This document shows, piece by piece, positions 44,851 through 52,728 of a stretch of DNA of 64,000 nt. Location of the stretch: the NCBI RefSeq assembly GCF_017883985.1, contig NZ_PRDG01000005.1, positions 1-64,000 on the forward strand, written 5' to 3'. The notes beneath the pieces are model-generated. The model worked only from the letters and a program-made list of their open reading frames with translations. It had not been told where the DNA came from and ran no database searches. The DNA is from Streptococcus oricebi. Lineage in GTDB: Bacteria > Bacillota > Bacilli > Lactobacillales > Streptococcaceae. Position 1 is the first letter of the stretch. Every line of letters starts with the position of its first letter. The position numbers and the translations under genes were made by a program.

Positions 44851-44976
44851 ATGGCTAAATTAACTAGTGAGGAGCAGGTTTTTTTGGACCGCTACCAGGC
44901 CCAGACCTACCACCGTTTTCGAGACTTGGAGCGCTATGTGGCCCTCATAAAAAAACAGGCTAAGGAAGCAAGCTGA
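44851..44976 (+). CDS. ccs4: Small competence-induced protein Ccs4-like
   Basis: This 41-residue, highly charged protein starts MAKLTSEEQVFLDRYQAQ and ends KKQAKEAS, likely two short helices without signal peptide or membrane segment. ATG at 44851 follows a strong AGAGGAGG site and a perfect cin-box, so it should be transcribed by the competence sigma factor. The position after cls and before a large membrane protein matches pneumococcal ccs4, a late competence gene of unknown function. The symbol is assigned on context, with moderate confidence. Confidence 0.75.
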   Translation: MAKLTSEEQVFLDRYQAQTYHRFRDLERYVALIKKQAKEAS

Positions 44977-45001
44977 CAGAAAAGTGACTTTTTGATATAC
45001 T
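44973..45001 (+). promoter_or_regulatory. Promoter of the large membrane protein gene
   Basis: CTGACA (44973-44978), 17 bases, and TATACT (44996-45001) with a TG extension form the promoter. The -35 hexamer overlaps the ccs4 stop codon. Confidence 0.7.
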
Positions 45002-45030
45002 AGTAAGGACTTATATCAAGGAGAATCATT

Positions 45031-46554
45031 ATGTCTGATTTGCAACAAAAGCCAGAACAGGAAAAAACACTCAGCCCCCAGGAAGCTCCCAAGAGGGCAG
45101 AGGACCTAGGGCTACCCTTATTTATGATGGTTTTATGGAGTGGTTTGCTTAGTATTCTAAGTGTGGCCAATCCTTTTTTGACTTCTCTGGCCAACAATCT
45201 TCAAAGCCAAAATTTATATGCTGGCTGGGCCATGAGCCAGGGCCAGGTCGCCTACGGTCATTTCTATGGGAATAGTGGTCTTTTATATTACCTAATCGAC
45301 TGGCTGGGGAGCCTCTTTATGGGGCAAATTTTATTTGCTGCCTTAGAGTTTTTTGCCCTGCTCTTTGCTGGGGTCTATCTCTTTCGCTTGACCTACCTAT
45401 TGACTGGCAAGGAAAAGCTGGCTCAAAAAATCCTGCCCCTGCTTTACCTCCTGGTCTTGACCCTGGGCTTTGGCGGACTTTACGCAAGTATCTTTGTCCT
45501 GCCCTTTATCCTCTGGGGGGCCTACTTTGTCGCCCGTTATAGTCATAACCAGACTCGGGACAAGACCTTTATCTTGTTTGGGGCTGTGGGAGCCCTGGCC
45601 TTTATGATTGAGCCGGTCACCAGTGTTCTTTTTTATGTCTTAAGTTTCATCGTTTTAACTATCTTTAATATTGCCCGCAAGAGAAAGGCTCGGGGTCTTT
45701 ACCAGCTCTTGGCCGACCTTTTTGGTTTTTCCCTGGTCTTTTATCCCTTGGGTTATCTGACTGTCTGGAATGGTAGTTTTGGTTTTGCTATCAGCCAGGT
45801 CACCTATCCCTGGGATAGTCTCAGTTTTAGTCATGGGGGGCTTTTGGGGAACCTCCTACTTTATCTGGGCTTGGCTCTAGCTCTGGGCTTTTTCAGCGCT
45901 ATCTTCATGGCCCTGGGTCCTTCGGATAATAAGAATGATTGGCCTGTTCGCCTCCTAGCTATTTTGGGGCTCTTGGCCAGTCTAATTATCAATATTTTGC
46001 GGCCAGATCAAGGGGCCTACCAGCTTCTAGTCAGCCTGCCCTTTGCTATGATTTTGCTGATTTTCTGGCTTAATCGGGGCTTTCAAGAGGCTGCAGGCCG
46101 GCATAGTCGCTCCCGCAGGAGACCCTCTGTCTTTCGCTCCTACTTTGCCGCTAGCTTCTTCCTTCCCCTCCTTGCCATGATTTATCTAGTGGTTGCTCCC
46201 TTGGTGCAGACCTATATCTTGGAAGGGCAGGAGACGAACGAGCGCTCCAAGGTAGCTCTCTACATTAAGGATAAGGCCAAGAAGAGCGATAAAATTTATG
46301 CCTGGGACAAGACAGCCAGTCTCTATCAGGCCAGCGGTCACCTATCGGCAGCCTCTATCCTAAGTCCCAGCCTTTACCTGGGAACGTCCGAAAACAAGAT
46401 TGCCCTAAGCAACCAGCTAGGAGACAATGGAGCCAAGTATATCCTAGTCAATAAGGATGTGGAGCTTCTGGACGATGTCAAGAAGCAATTAGGGAGCAAT
46501 TATGAGGAGGTAGACCTCCAATTAAGCCAGTTCCAACTCTACCAACTTAAATAA
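45031..46554 (+). CDS. Polytopic membrane protein, glycosyltransferase-like (GT-C fold suspected)
   Basis: This 507-residue protein has about 10-12 hydrophobic segments between residues 28 and 395 and a soluble C-terminal domain of about 105 residues (RSKVALYIKDKAKKSDKIYAWDKTASLY...). The layout, with a first extracellular loop after helix 1 and a C-terminal sensor-like domain, resembles GT-C/DUF2079-type lipid-linked sugar transferases. I do not see a decisive catalytic motif. Its own promoter overlaps the end of ccs4; competence read-through could also reach it. Confidence 0.75.
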   Translation: MSDLQQKPEQEKTLSPQEAPKRAEDLGLPLFMMVLWSGLLSILSVANPFLTSLANNLQSQNLYAGWAMSQGQVAYGHFYGNSGLLYYLIDWLGSLFMGQILFAALEFFALLFAGVYLFRLTYLLTGKEKLAQKILPLLYLLVLTLGFGGLYASIFVLPFILWGAYFVARYSHNQTRDKTFILFGAVGALAFMIEPVTSVLFYVLSFIVLTIFNIARKRKARGLYQLLADLFGFSLVFYPLGYLTVWNGSFGFAISQVTYPWDSLSFSHGGLLGNLLLYLGLALALGFFSAIFMALGPSDNKNDWPVRLLAILGLLASLIINILRPDQGAYQLLVSLPFAMILLIFWLNRGFQEAAGRHSRSRRRPSVFRSYFAASFFLPLLAMIYLVVAPLVQTYILEGQETNERSKVALYIKDKAKKSDKIYAWDKTASLYQASGHLSAASILSPSLYLGTSENKIALSNQLGDNGAKYILVNKDVELLDDVKKQLGSNYEEVDLQLSQFQLYQLK

Positions 46555-46557
46555 AAC

Positions 46558-46637
46558 AAATCAATATATTGTGGTTAAAATAAAATTTTAAGAAATTTTC
46601 CACAATATATTGATTTTTTATTGGGAAGTGATATAAT
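46558..46637 (+). promoter_or_regulatory. nrdD promoter with paired NrdR-like boxes in inverted repeat
   Basis: The core CAATATATTG occurs at 46562-46571 and 46603-46612, 41 bases apart (about four helical turns), each resembling the NrdR box. The flanks extend this to a 17-bp inverted repeat (AAATCAATATATTGTGG and its complement), which followed by T residues can also terminate the upstream gene. The -35 TTGATT (46610-46615) abuts box 2, and the -10 TATAAT (46632-46637) has a TG extension. Confidence 0.72.
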
Positions 46638-46662
46638 ATGTCTTATGAACGGAGGAACTGCC

Positions 46663-48870
46663 ATGATTACTTTAAGAGAAGAAAAACAACTAACCAACCC
46701 CCAGATTTATGTGATTAAGCGTGATGGCCGGAAGGTTAATTTTGATTTGGACAAGATATATAAGGCCCTGGTCAAGGCTGCCTCTTCCATCAGTCAGATG
46801 TCCCCTCTAGTTGAGGCCAAGTTGGAAATGGTTTTAGAGGCTATTTTGACCGAGATTGCCAGCCGCTTTGCCGAGGATATTAAAATCTATGAAATCCAAA
46901 ATATTGTGGAGCATGAACTTTTAAGAGCTAATGAATATGCCATCGCCCAAGCCTACATTGCCTATCGGACCCAGAAGGACTTTGAGCGCTCCCAGGCAAC
47001 GGACATCAACTTTACTATTGACAAGCTCTTAAATAAGGACCAGACAGTGGTCAACGAAAATGCCAACAAGGACAGCAATGTCTTTAACACCCAGCGGGAT
47101 TTGACGGCGGGGATTGTCGGCAAGTCTATCGGCTTGAAGTTATTGCCTAGCCATGTAGCCAATGCCCATCAAAAGGGGGACATCCACTACCATGATTTGG
47201 ACTATAGTCCCTATACTCCCATGACCAACTGCTGCTTGATTGACTTTGAAGGAATGTTGGCCAAGGGCTTTAAGATTGGAAATGCTGAGGTGGAGAGCCC
47301 CAAGTCTATCCAGACGGCTACTGCCCAAATCTCACAAATTATCGCCAATGTCGCTTCTAGCCAATACGGGGGTTGCTCAGCCGATCGGATCGATGAGGTC
47401 CTGGCTCCCTATGCGGAAAAGAATTATCAAAAGCACTTAGCCGATGCCCAAAATTGGGTCCTGGCTGACAAGCAAGAGGACTATGCCTGGTCCAAGACCC
47501 AAAAGGACATCTATGATGCCATGCAGTCCTTGGAATATGAGATTAACACCCTCTTTACCTCCAATGGTCAGACTCCCTTCACCTCGCTAGGTTTTGGTCT
47601 AGGAACCAATCGTTTTGAACGGGAGATTCAAAAAGCTATTTTGCAGATTCGGATTGCAGGTCTTGGGGCTGAACATCGGACAGCTATTTTTCCCAAGCTT
47701 ATCTTCACCCTTAAAAGGGGACTTAATCTAGAAGCAACTAGTCCCAACTATGACATCAAAGAGCTGGCCCTGGAGTGTGCAACCAAGCGTATGTACCCTG
47801 ATGTCCTCTCCTATGATAAGATTATTGATTTGACGGGTTCTTTCAAGGTGCCCATGGGCTGCCGCTCCTTCCTCCAAGGTTGGAAGGATGAGCAAGGGCA
47901 GGAGGTTAACTCTGGCCGGATGAATCTAGGGGTCGTAACGGTCAATTTACCGCGGATTGCCCTAGAGTCAGAAGGGGACTTGACTAAGTTCTGGGCCCTC
48001 TTTAATGAGCGGATGAATATCGCAGAGGACGCTCTGGTTTATCGGGTTGAGCGGACCAAGGAAGCCAGCCCTAGCAATGCCCCTATCCTCTATCAATATG
48101 GGGCCTTTGGTAAGAGACTAGGCAAGCAAGACCAGGTGGACCAGCTCTTTAATCGCCGGCGGGCAACGGTTTCCCTAGGCTATATCGGTCTCTATGAGGT
48201 GGCTGCTGTCTTTTATGGTAGGGACTGGGAGACCAACCCTGAGGCCAAGGACTTTACAGTCCAGATTGTCAAAGAGATGAAAAAGTTGGTGGGGGAATGG
48301 TCTGACCAGTATGACTATCATTTTTCAGTCTATTCGACTCCTTCAGAGAGTTTGACGGACCGTTTCTGCCGCTTAGATAGGGAAAAATTTGGCCTGGTGC
48401 CTGATATTACCGATAAGGAATACTATACCAATTCCTTCCACTATGATGTTCGGAAAAATCCTACCCCCTTTGAAAAGTTGGACTTTGAAAAGGTCTATCC
48501 AGAAGCGGGGGCAACAGGAGGATTTATCCACTACTGTGAATATCCTGTTTTGCAACAAAACCCCAAGGCCCTAGAGGCTGTGTGGGACTATGCCTATGAC
48601 CGTGTGGGCTATCTAGGCACTAATACTCCGATTGACCGCTGTTACAAGTGTGATTTTGAGGGAGACTTTACTCCGACTGAGCGTGGTTTTACCTGTCCTA
48701 ACTGTGGCAATAGCGATCCTAAAACGGTCGATGTGGTCAAGCGGACCTGTGGTTATTTAGGTAATCCTCAGGCGCGGCCTATGGTTAATGGCCGCCATAA
48801 GGAAATTTCTGCTCGAGTTAAGCACATGAACGGCTCAACGATTAAGTATTCTGGCAAAAAGGAGGCCTAA
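46663..48870 (+). CDS. nrdD: Anaerobic (class III) ribonucleoside-triphosphate reductase
   Basis: This 735-residue glycyl-radical enzyme reduces NTPs to dNTPs without oxygen. An N-terminal ATP-cone (IYVIKRDGRKVNFDLDKIYKAL) precedes the catalytic barrel. The zinc site CYKC...CPNC lies near residues 660-685, and the glycyl-radical loop RTCGYLGNPQARP is near 696-708. The start is ATG at 46663 behind ACGGAGGAA; longer frames begin upstream of the promoter. It heads the operon nrdD-(53 aa)-GNAT-GNAT-nrdG-(90 aa). Confidence 0.96.
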   Translation: MITLREEKQLTNPQIYVIKRDGRKVNFDLDKIYKALVKAASSISQMSPLVEAKLEMVLEAILTEIASRFAEDIKIYEIQNIVEHELLRANEYAIAQAYIAYRTQKDFERSQATDINFTIDKLLNKDQTVVNENANKDSNVFNTQRDLTAGIVGKSIGLKLLPSHVANAHQKGDIHYHDLDYSPYTPMTNCCLIDFEGMLAKGFKIGNAEVESPKSIQTATAQISQIIANVASSQYGGCSADRIDEVLAPYAEKNYQKHLADAQNWVLADKQEDYAWSKTQKDIYDAMQSLEYEINTLFTSNGQTPFTSLGFGLGTNRFEREIQKAILQIRIAGLGAEHRTAIFPKLIFTLKRGLNLEATSPNYDIKELALECATKRMYPDVLSYDKIIDLTGSFKVPMGCRSFLQGWKDEQGQEVNSGRMNLGVVTVNLPRIALESEGDLTKFWALFNERMNIAEDALVYRVERTKEASPSNAPILYQYGAFGKRLGKQDQVDQLFNRRRATVSLGYIGLYEVAAVFYGRDWETNPEAKDFTVQIVKEMKKLVGEWSDQYDYHFSVYSTPSESLTDRFCRLDREKFGLVPDITDKEYYTNSFHYDVRKNPTPFEKLDFEKVYPEAGATGGFIHYCEYPVLQQNPKALEAVWDYAYDRVGYLGTNTPIDRCYKCDFEGDFTPTERGFTCPNCGNSDPKTVDVVKRTCGYLGNPQARPMVNGRHKEISARVKHMNGSTIKYSGKKEA

Positions 48871-48875
48871 TTGAA

Positions 48876-49037
48876 ATGGGAAAATATCAATTAGATGACA
48901 AGGGCAAGGCCCTGGTTCAACGTTTTCATGAAAGGTATTCCAAGGGTGGCGGTGGCAAAAAAGAGCGTTTAGCCAGCCTGCGCCAGCAGTTCTTGGAGAA
49001 AAAAGGAGAACTAGGTGGAGCTAAGAAGACCGACTGA
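48876..49037 (+). CDS. Small basic protein in the nrdD-nrdG operon
   Basis: This 53-residue protein starts MGKYQLDDKGKALVQRFHER, contains a GGGG linker and ends GGAKKTD. AAAGGAGG lies at the end of nrdD, 10 bases before the ATG. Its last 23 bases overlap the start of the GNAT gene. A small gene at this spot is conserved in streptococcal nrd operons. Function unknown; the charged helical sequence has no membrane segment. Confidence 0.72.
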   Translation: MGKYQLDDKGKALVQRFHERYSKGGGGKKERLASLRQQFLEKKGELGGAKKTD

Positions 49038-49512
49038 AGCAGACAAGATAACCATTATGGATATGGTGGCAGAGTTTCGGGCGGCCAAGAGTCCAGATGA
49101 CGGCTTTTTCGGAGCTCAAGACTTTGTCTATGAGGATTGGCTAGCTGAAATTCAAGCAGCAGAAGTGGGACTGGGCCTGAGAGACGGTTTTGTCCCCTAC
49201 ATCCAGTTTGTCGCCTTTGATCAAAAAGGGAAAGCATTGGGCTTTCTCAATCTGCGCTTGCGCTTAAATAAGGCTCTCTTGGAGCGGGGTGGCCATATTG
49301 GCTACTCAATTCGGCCGAGTGAGCGGGGCAAGGGCTATGCCAAGGAAGCCTTGCGCCAAGGTTTGCGACAAGCTAGCCAAAAAAATATCAAGTCGGTCCT
49401 GGTGACTTGTTCGCCAGACAATGAAGCCAGCCGGCGGACGATTTTAGCCAATGGTGGCATTTATGAGGATACCAGAGCTGGGGGAGAACGTTACTGGATT
49501 GATTTAGACTAG
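49015..49512 (+). CDS. GNAT-family acetyltransferase, first of a tandem pair
   Basis: This 165-residue acetyltransferase has acetyl-CoA motif HIGYSIRPSERGKGYAKEAL near residues 96-115. The start is GTG at 49015 behind AAGGAGAA, giving MELRRPTEADK. The next gene encodes a clear paralogue with the same N-terminus (MELRRPSLADK) and GYSIRPSERG motif, so a local duplication has occurred. Substrate unknown; position inside the nrd operon is the only clue. Confidence 0.88.
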   Translation: MELRRPTEADKITIMDMVAEFRAAKSPDDGFFGAQDFVYEDWLAEIQAAEVGLGLRDGFVPYIQFVAFDQKGKALGFLNLRLRLNKALLERGGHIGYSIRPSERGKGYAKEALRQGLRQASQKNIKSVLVTCSPDNEASRRTILANGGIYEDTRAGGERYWIDLD

Positions 49513-49520
49513 GAGTAACT

Positions 49521-50033
49521 ATGGAATTAAGACGACCAAGCCTAGCCGATAAGGCGGCTATTATTGATATGATTGATGAGTTTATTGCCGCGCGCAGCTA
49601 TATGCATGGAGGTCTAGGCTCGACCTGGCAATTAGTCGAGACTTATGAGGACTGGCTGGAACTCATTGCCCAGCATGAGCAGGGAGAGAATTTACCCGAG
49701 GACTGGCTACCCGCAGCACAATTTGTTACCTTCGATGATCAAGGGCGGGCATTGGGCTTTCTCTCTATACGTCTGGCCCTCAATGAGCGGACCTTTGTCG
49801 AGGGTGGTCATGTCGGTTATTCCATTCGTCCGAGCGAGCGCGGCCAGGGGCTGGGCAAAGAACAGCTCCGTTTGGGCCTGCTAGAAGCCAAAAAGCTGGG
49901 CCTTGAGCACCTTTTAATCACCTGTGATGAGGACAATCTGGCCAGTAAGCAGGTGATTTTGGCCAATGGCGGTCAATATGACAATAAGATTGAAGGAGTA
50001 GAGCGTTACTGGCTAGATTTGGAGGAGCTATGA
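49521..50033 (+). CDS. GNAT-family acetyltransferase, second of a tandem pair
   Basis: This 170-residue paralogue of the preceding gene, with motif HVGYSIRPSERGQGLGKEQL near 100-119, is clearly diverged through its middle. It starts 8 bases after the first copy. Its last 4 bases overlap the nrdG start, so translation is coupled through to nrdG. Confidence 0.9.
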   Translation: MELRRPSLADKAAIIDMIDEFIAARSYMHGGLGSTWQLVETYEDWLELIAQHEQGENLPEDWLPAAQFVTFDDQGRALGFLSIRLALNERTFVEGGHVGYSIRPSERGQGLGKEQLRLGLLEAKKLGLEHLLITCDEDNLASKQVILANGGQYDNKIEGVERYWLDLEEL

Positions 50034-50629
50034 ACAATCCCAAACCCCAGGAATGGAAGAGTGAGGAGCTGAGCAAGGGCCGTATTATTGACTATAAAGC
50101 CTTTAATTTTGTGGACGGAGAAGGGGTCAGAAATTCCCTCTACGTCAGTGGCTGTATGTTTCATTGCGAGGGTTGCTATAATGCAGCCACCTGGTCCTTT
50201 AATGCCGGCATCCCCTATACAGAAGAATTAGAAGAACAAATCATGGAGGATTTGGCCCAGCCCTATGTGCAGGGCCTGACCCTGCTGGGTGGAGAGCCCT
50301 TTTTAAATACGGGGATTTTAATTCCCCTCATCAAGCGGATTCGTCGGGAACTACCAGACAAGGATATTTGGTCCTGGACGGGCTATACTTGGGAAGAGAT
50401 GATGTTAGAGACAGAGGACAAACTGGAAATGCTCGGTCTGATTGACATTCTGGTAGACGGCCGCTTTGATCTTAGTAAGAAAAACCTGATGTTGCAGTTT
50501 CGTGGTTCTTCCAACCAGCGAATTATCGATGTTCAGGAGTCGCTCAAGGAGGAGCGGGTGGTCATCTGGAAGAAACTCAATGATGGAACAGCAGCCTATG
50601 AGCAGGTGAAACGAAATGAAGTAATCTAG
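50030..50629 (+). CDS. nrdG: Anaerobic ribonucleotide reductase activating enzyme
   Basis: This 199-residue radical-SAM protein installs the glycyl radical on NrdD. The cluster motif is CMFHCEGC (C-x3-C-x2-C) near residues 38-45, after GEGVRNSLYVSG, and GGEP lies near 88. It forms the operon end together with a small membrane protein gene 9 bases downstream. Confidence 0.96.
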   Translation: MNNPKPQEWKSEELSKGRIIDYKAFNFVDGEGVRNSLYVSGCMFHCEGCYNAATWSFNAGIPYTEELEEQIMEDLAQPYVQGLTLLGGEPFLNTGILIPLIKRIRRELPDKDIWSWTGYTWEEMMLETEDKLEMLGLIDILVDGRFDLSKKNLMLQFRGSSNQRIIDVQESLKEERVVIWKKLNDGTAAYEQVKRNEVI

Positions 50630-50638
50630 GAGGTTGAA

Positions 50639-50911
50639 ATGGTTGAAAATATAGAAGATCCAATCGGGACCCTTATCTTTTTTGGAGGCCTCTTTCTACT
50701 GGTCCTCCTCTATGGCTTTCTGAAAGCCCTCTTGCTGCATCGGCGGGCTAGGCGCAAGGCCCGACAAAGAAGGGAAGATGACCTAGTTTTAGCCTATCTG
50801 GCCTGGGTCCAAGAGCAGGAGCAAGAGGCCCGCAGGGCCAGGATAGCCCAGGCGCGCAAGCAGGCGACGCCCAGCTTTCAGGATTTTGATTTAAGCCATT
50901 TACATAGTTGA
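50639..50911 (+). CDS. Small single-span membrane protein
   Basis: This 90-residue protein has one membrane segment at about 10-31. A very basic stretch (HRRARRKARQRRE) and an amphipathic Gln/Glu/Arg-rich helix follow. AGGAGG is close to the ATG, and a terminator follows. It probably belongs to the nrd transcript. No family is recognised. Confidence 0.7.
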   Translation: MVENIEDPIGTLIFFGGLFLLVLLYGFLKALLLHRRARRKARQRREDDLVLAYLAWVQEQEQEARRARIAQARKQATPSFQDFDLSHLHS

Positions 50912-50939
50912 GGTTGAGATAAACATCTTTAACCTTTCA

Positions 50940-50961
50940 CAGCCCACGGGGCTGTTTTTTT
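50940..50961 (+). terminator. Terminator of the nrdD operon
   Basis: CAGCCC and GGGCTG pair around ACG and are followed by seven T residues. Confidence 0.85.
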
Positions 50962-50964
50962 GTG

Positions 50965-51110
50965 CTCGGCTTTATCCGCAAGGTTACACCGTCTAGGGGG
51001 CGTTTCTTGTCCCGTCTTGGCTAGCCTTATCCGCAACCTTCATCAGTTTACCGGACTGCTTTTTGAGACAAGTCTGGCTTGTTTTATCTGCAAGTTTCCC
51101 CGGCTTAGGG
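50965..51110 (-). repeat. Degenerate intergenic repeat C
   Basis: TTATCCGCAA occurs at about 50972 and 51029, and TTATCTGCAA at about 51084. Read on the minus strand, the block from 51107 to 51025 gives AACAAGC, CTTGTCTCAAAA, CCGGTAAACTG and GGTTGCGGATAA, matching with gaps the repeat at 38047-38110. It appears to be a decayed member of a dispersed family. Confidence 0.45.
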
Positions 51111-51152
51111 TCTGTGGATAGGGCCTCTCCAAGGGAGGGAATTTTCTTCCCT

Positions 51153-51471
51153 GGACAAAATTGTCCTGCTTTGGAGGAGAAACTGCTATAATAGATGACA
51201 TGCTAAGTCTTCTAAGAGGAGACCTTTCTTGACCATTTCTTGCTTGATTTCTAGCAAATCGAGCACTTTGAACCTATTTATTTGAGGTTGTTGCCCCTTC
51301 AAGTAGGGGTGGAAGTAGTTGATTGCTACTTGCAGTGTCACTCATACTAGACTTAGGCCCGAGCTTGGGACTTTTTAGAAAAATCTTGGCTACTAACCTA
51401 GTGCTTGATCTTGGAAAAGTCTTTAAGTTAGCCTTTGGAGCTGGATATAGTTACTATTTAAAGGAGAAGAT
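51153..51471 (+). promoter_or_regulatory. ltrA promoter and long structured leader
   Basis: The extended -10 is TG-C-TATAAT (51184-51192). Upstream lies an inverted repeat GGACAA-AA-TTGTCC (51153-51166) that could be an operator. The leader to the ltrA start is about 270 bases. It contains adjacent hairpins (CCCCT...AGGGG and AAGTAG...CTACTT) around 51290-51330. No known riboswitch class is recognised. A small RNA within it is possible. Confidence 0.5.
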
Positions 51472-52602
51472 ATGATTCACAAAAAAGTCGAGTTGACCGA
51501 ATTGTTCTATGATTTGGTTTTTGTTTATGCGATTTCACAGATGACGGCCCTGATTCATCATTTACATCATGGGCTCGTTCCCCTGGCGGCCTTTGTTTCC
51601 TACTTGGTCGCCCTCATTGTCCTCATCAATACCTGGATGATTCAGACCGTTTTTACCAATCGTTATGGGAAAAATTCCTTTAGAAATATGGCCTTTATGC
51701 TCTTGAGCATGGCCCTGGTCCTGGCCCTGTCCAATAGTTTTTCCAGTGACTGGACTAATATTACTAATTTTTTCCACTTTAGCTTTTTAGTCATTGCCCT
51801 CAATGCCCTGCTGGCCTTGCAGTACATCTGGGAATATTTCCAGGCCAAGGACCAAAATAACCGTCGAGTGATTGGATTTTTCTCCTATCTCCTAGTAGCT
51901 AGGACTGGCTTGCTGGCTCTTTGCCTGCTTTTGCCCTATCCTTTTTCGGCCTTTCTCTCCTTTGTGGTCATTGTCTTAACCACCCTCATGCCCATGCTTT
52001 ATACGGGCCTGATGGGCCTGGTTCCCACCAACTTTCCCCATCTACTGGAACGGCTCTCGCTCTTGGTGATTATTACCTTTGGGGAGATGTTGATTGGGAT
52101 TGCTCCTTACTTTTAGCCGGCGGCCTTTTCTGTCCTGTCTGTCCTAGTCTTTTTGATTGTAGCTGGTCTTTTTCTCTTCTACATCATCGAGATTGACCAC
52201 CTGATTGATGAAAGCGGTCAGGGAGCGACGGGAAATGCCCTTATCTACACCCATTATCTCATCTTTATCGGCCTCGGCATGGTTACTGTTTCCCTTGGCT
52301 TTCTCAAGGAAAAAGAAGTTCATCCCCTCTTTTTACTGGCCTTTCTCTTTATCGGTCTAGCCCTCTTTTACCTGGGGAGCTTGTTTCTAGCCATTCATAA
52401 TCAGCCCGATCGGCGCTTGACCAAGAGGCTCTTGGGCTCCATGGGACTGGTAGCTTTCGTTAGCTTTTTACTGGCCTCTTTCTTGGCCTCAAATAGCCTA
52501 TTCTTGGCTCTGTTGGTCTGCTTGATGACCTGGTCCTTGACCCTGCTATTTTTAAATTTTAACCGTCAGACAGCTAAAAAAAGACAGGAGAAGGTGGACT
52601 AG
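51472..52602 (+). pseudogene. ltrA: Low-temperature-requirement A (LtrA) family protein, interrupted by an in-frame TAG
   Basis: Residues 1-214 read as an LtrA-type polytopic membrane protein (VELTELFYDLVFVYAISQ near the N-terminus). They stop at TAG (52114-52116) after ITFGEMLIGIAPYF. The same frame continues without any shift (PAAFSVLSVLVFLIVAGLFLFYIIEIDHLIDES...) to TAA-type stop at 52602, for about 376 codons in total, the size of the family. A single nonsense substitution is therefore the simplest reading. The ribosome site AAAGGAGAA is intact, so the disruption looks recent. A sequencing error is possible. Confidence 0.8.
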
Positions 52603-52655
52603 TTGGCCGCCTTCTTCCTTTTCTTCTCCCTTTTTTGTAAAAAATTTGGACATTT

Positions 52656-52696
52656 CTTAAAAAATTCTTAAAAAATGTTACCTTTTGTGCTATAAT
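52656..52696 (+). promoter_or_regulatory. Capsule promoter with CiaR-type direct repeat
   Basis: The extended -10 is TG-C-TATAAT (52691-52696). Upstream, CTTAAA-N5-CTTAAA (52656-52672) is the exact reverse complement of the CiaR box TTTAAG-N5-TTTAAG, part of two perfect 11-base tandem repeats (TTCTTAAAAAA). No good -35 is present. Confidence 0.65.
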
Positions 52697-52728
52697 GGTA
52701 TGGAGTAATTATGAAAAAGGATTTAGGG

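Noticed and set aside
50988..51025. Possible LytTR repeat ACCGTCTAG...CCCGTCTTG
   Set aside because: The spacing is 14, not 12, the second half is degenerate, and no promoter follows at the right distance.
51921..52196. Frameshift explanation for the split ltrA
   Set aside because: Both halves are in the same frame (starts differ by a multiple of three), so the break is a stop codon; the overlapping 91-codon frame is a shadow.
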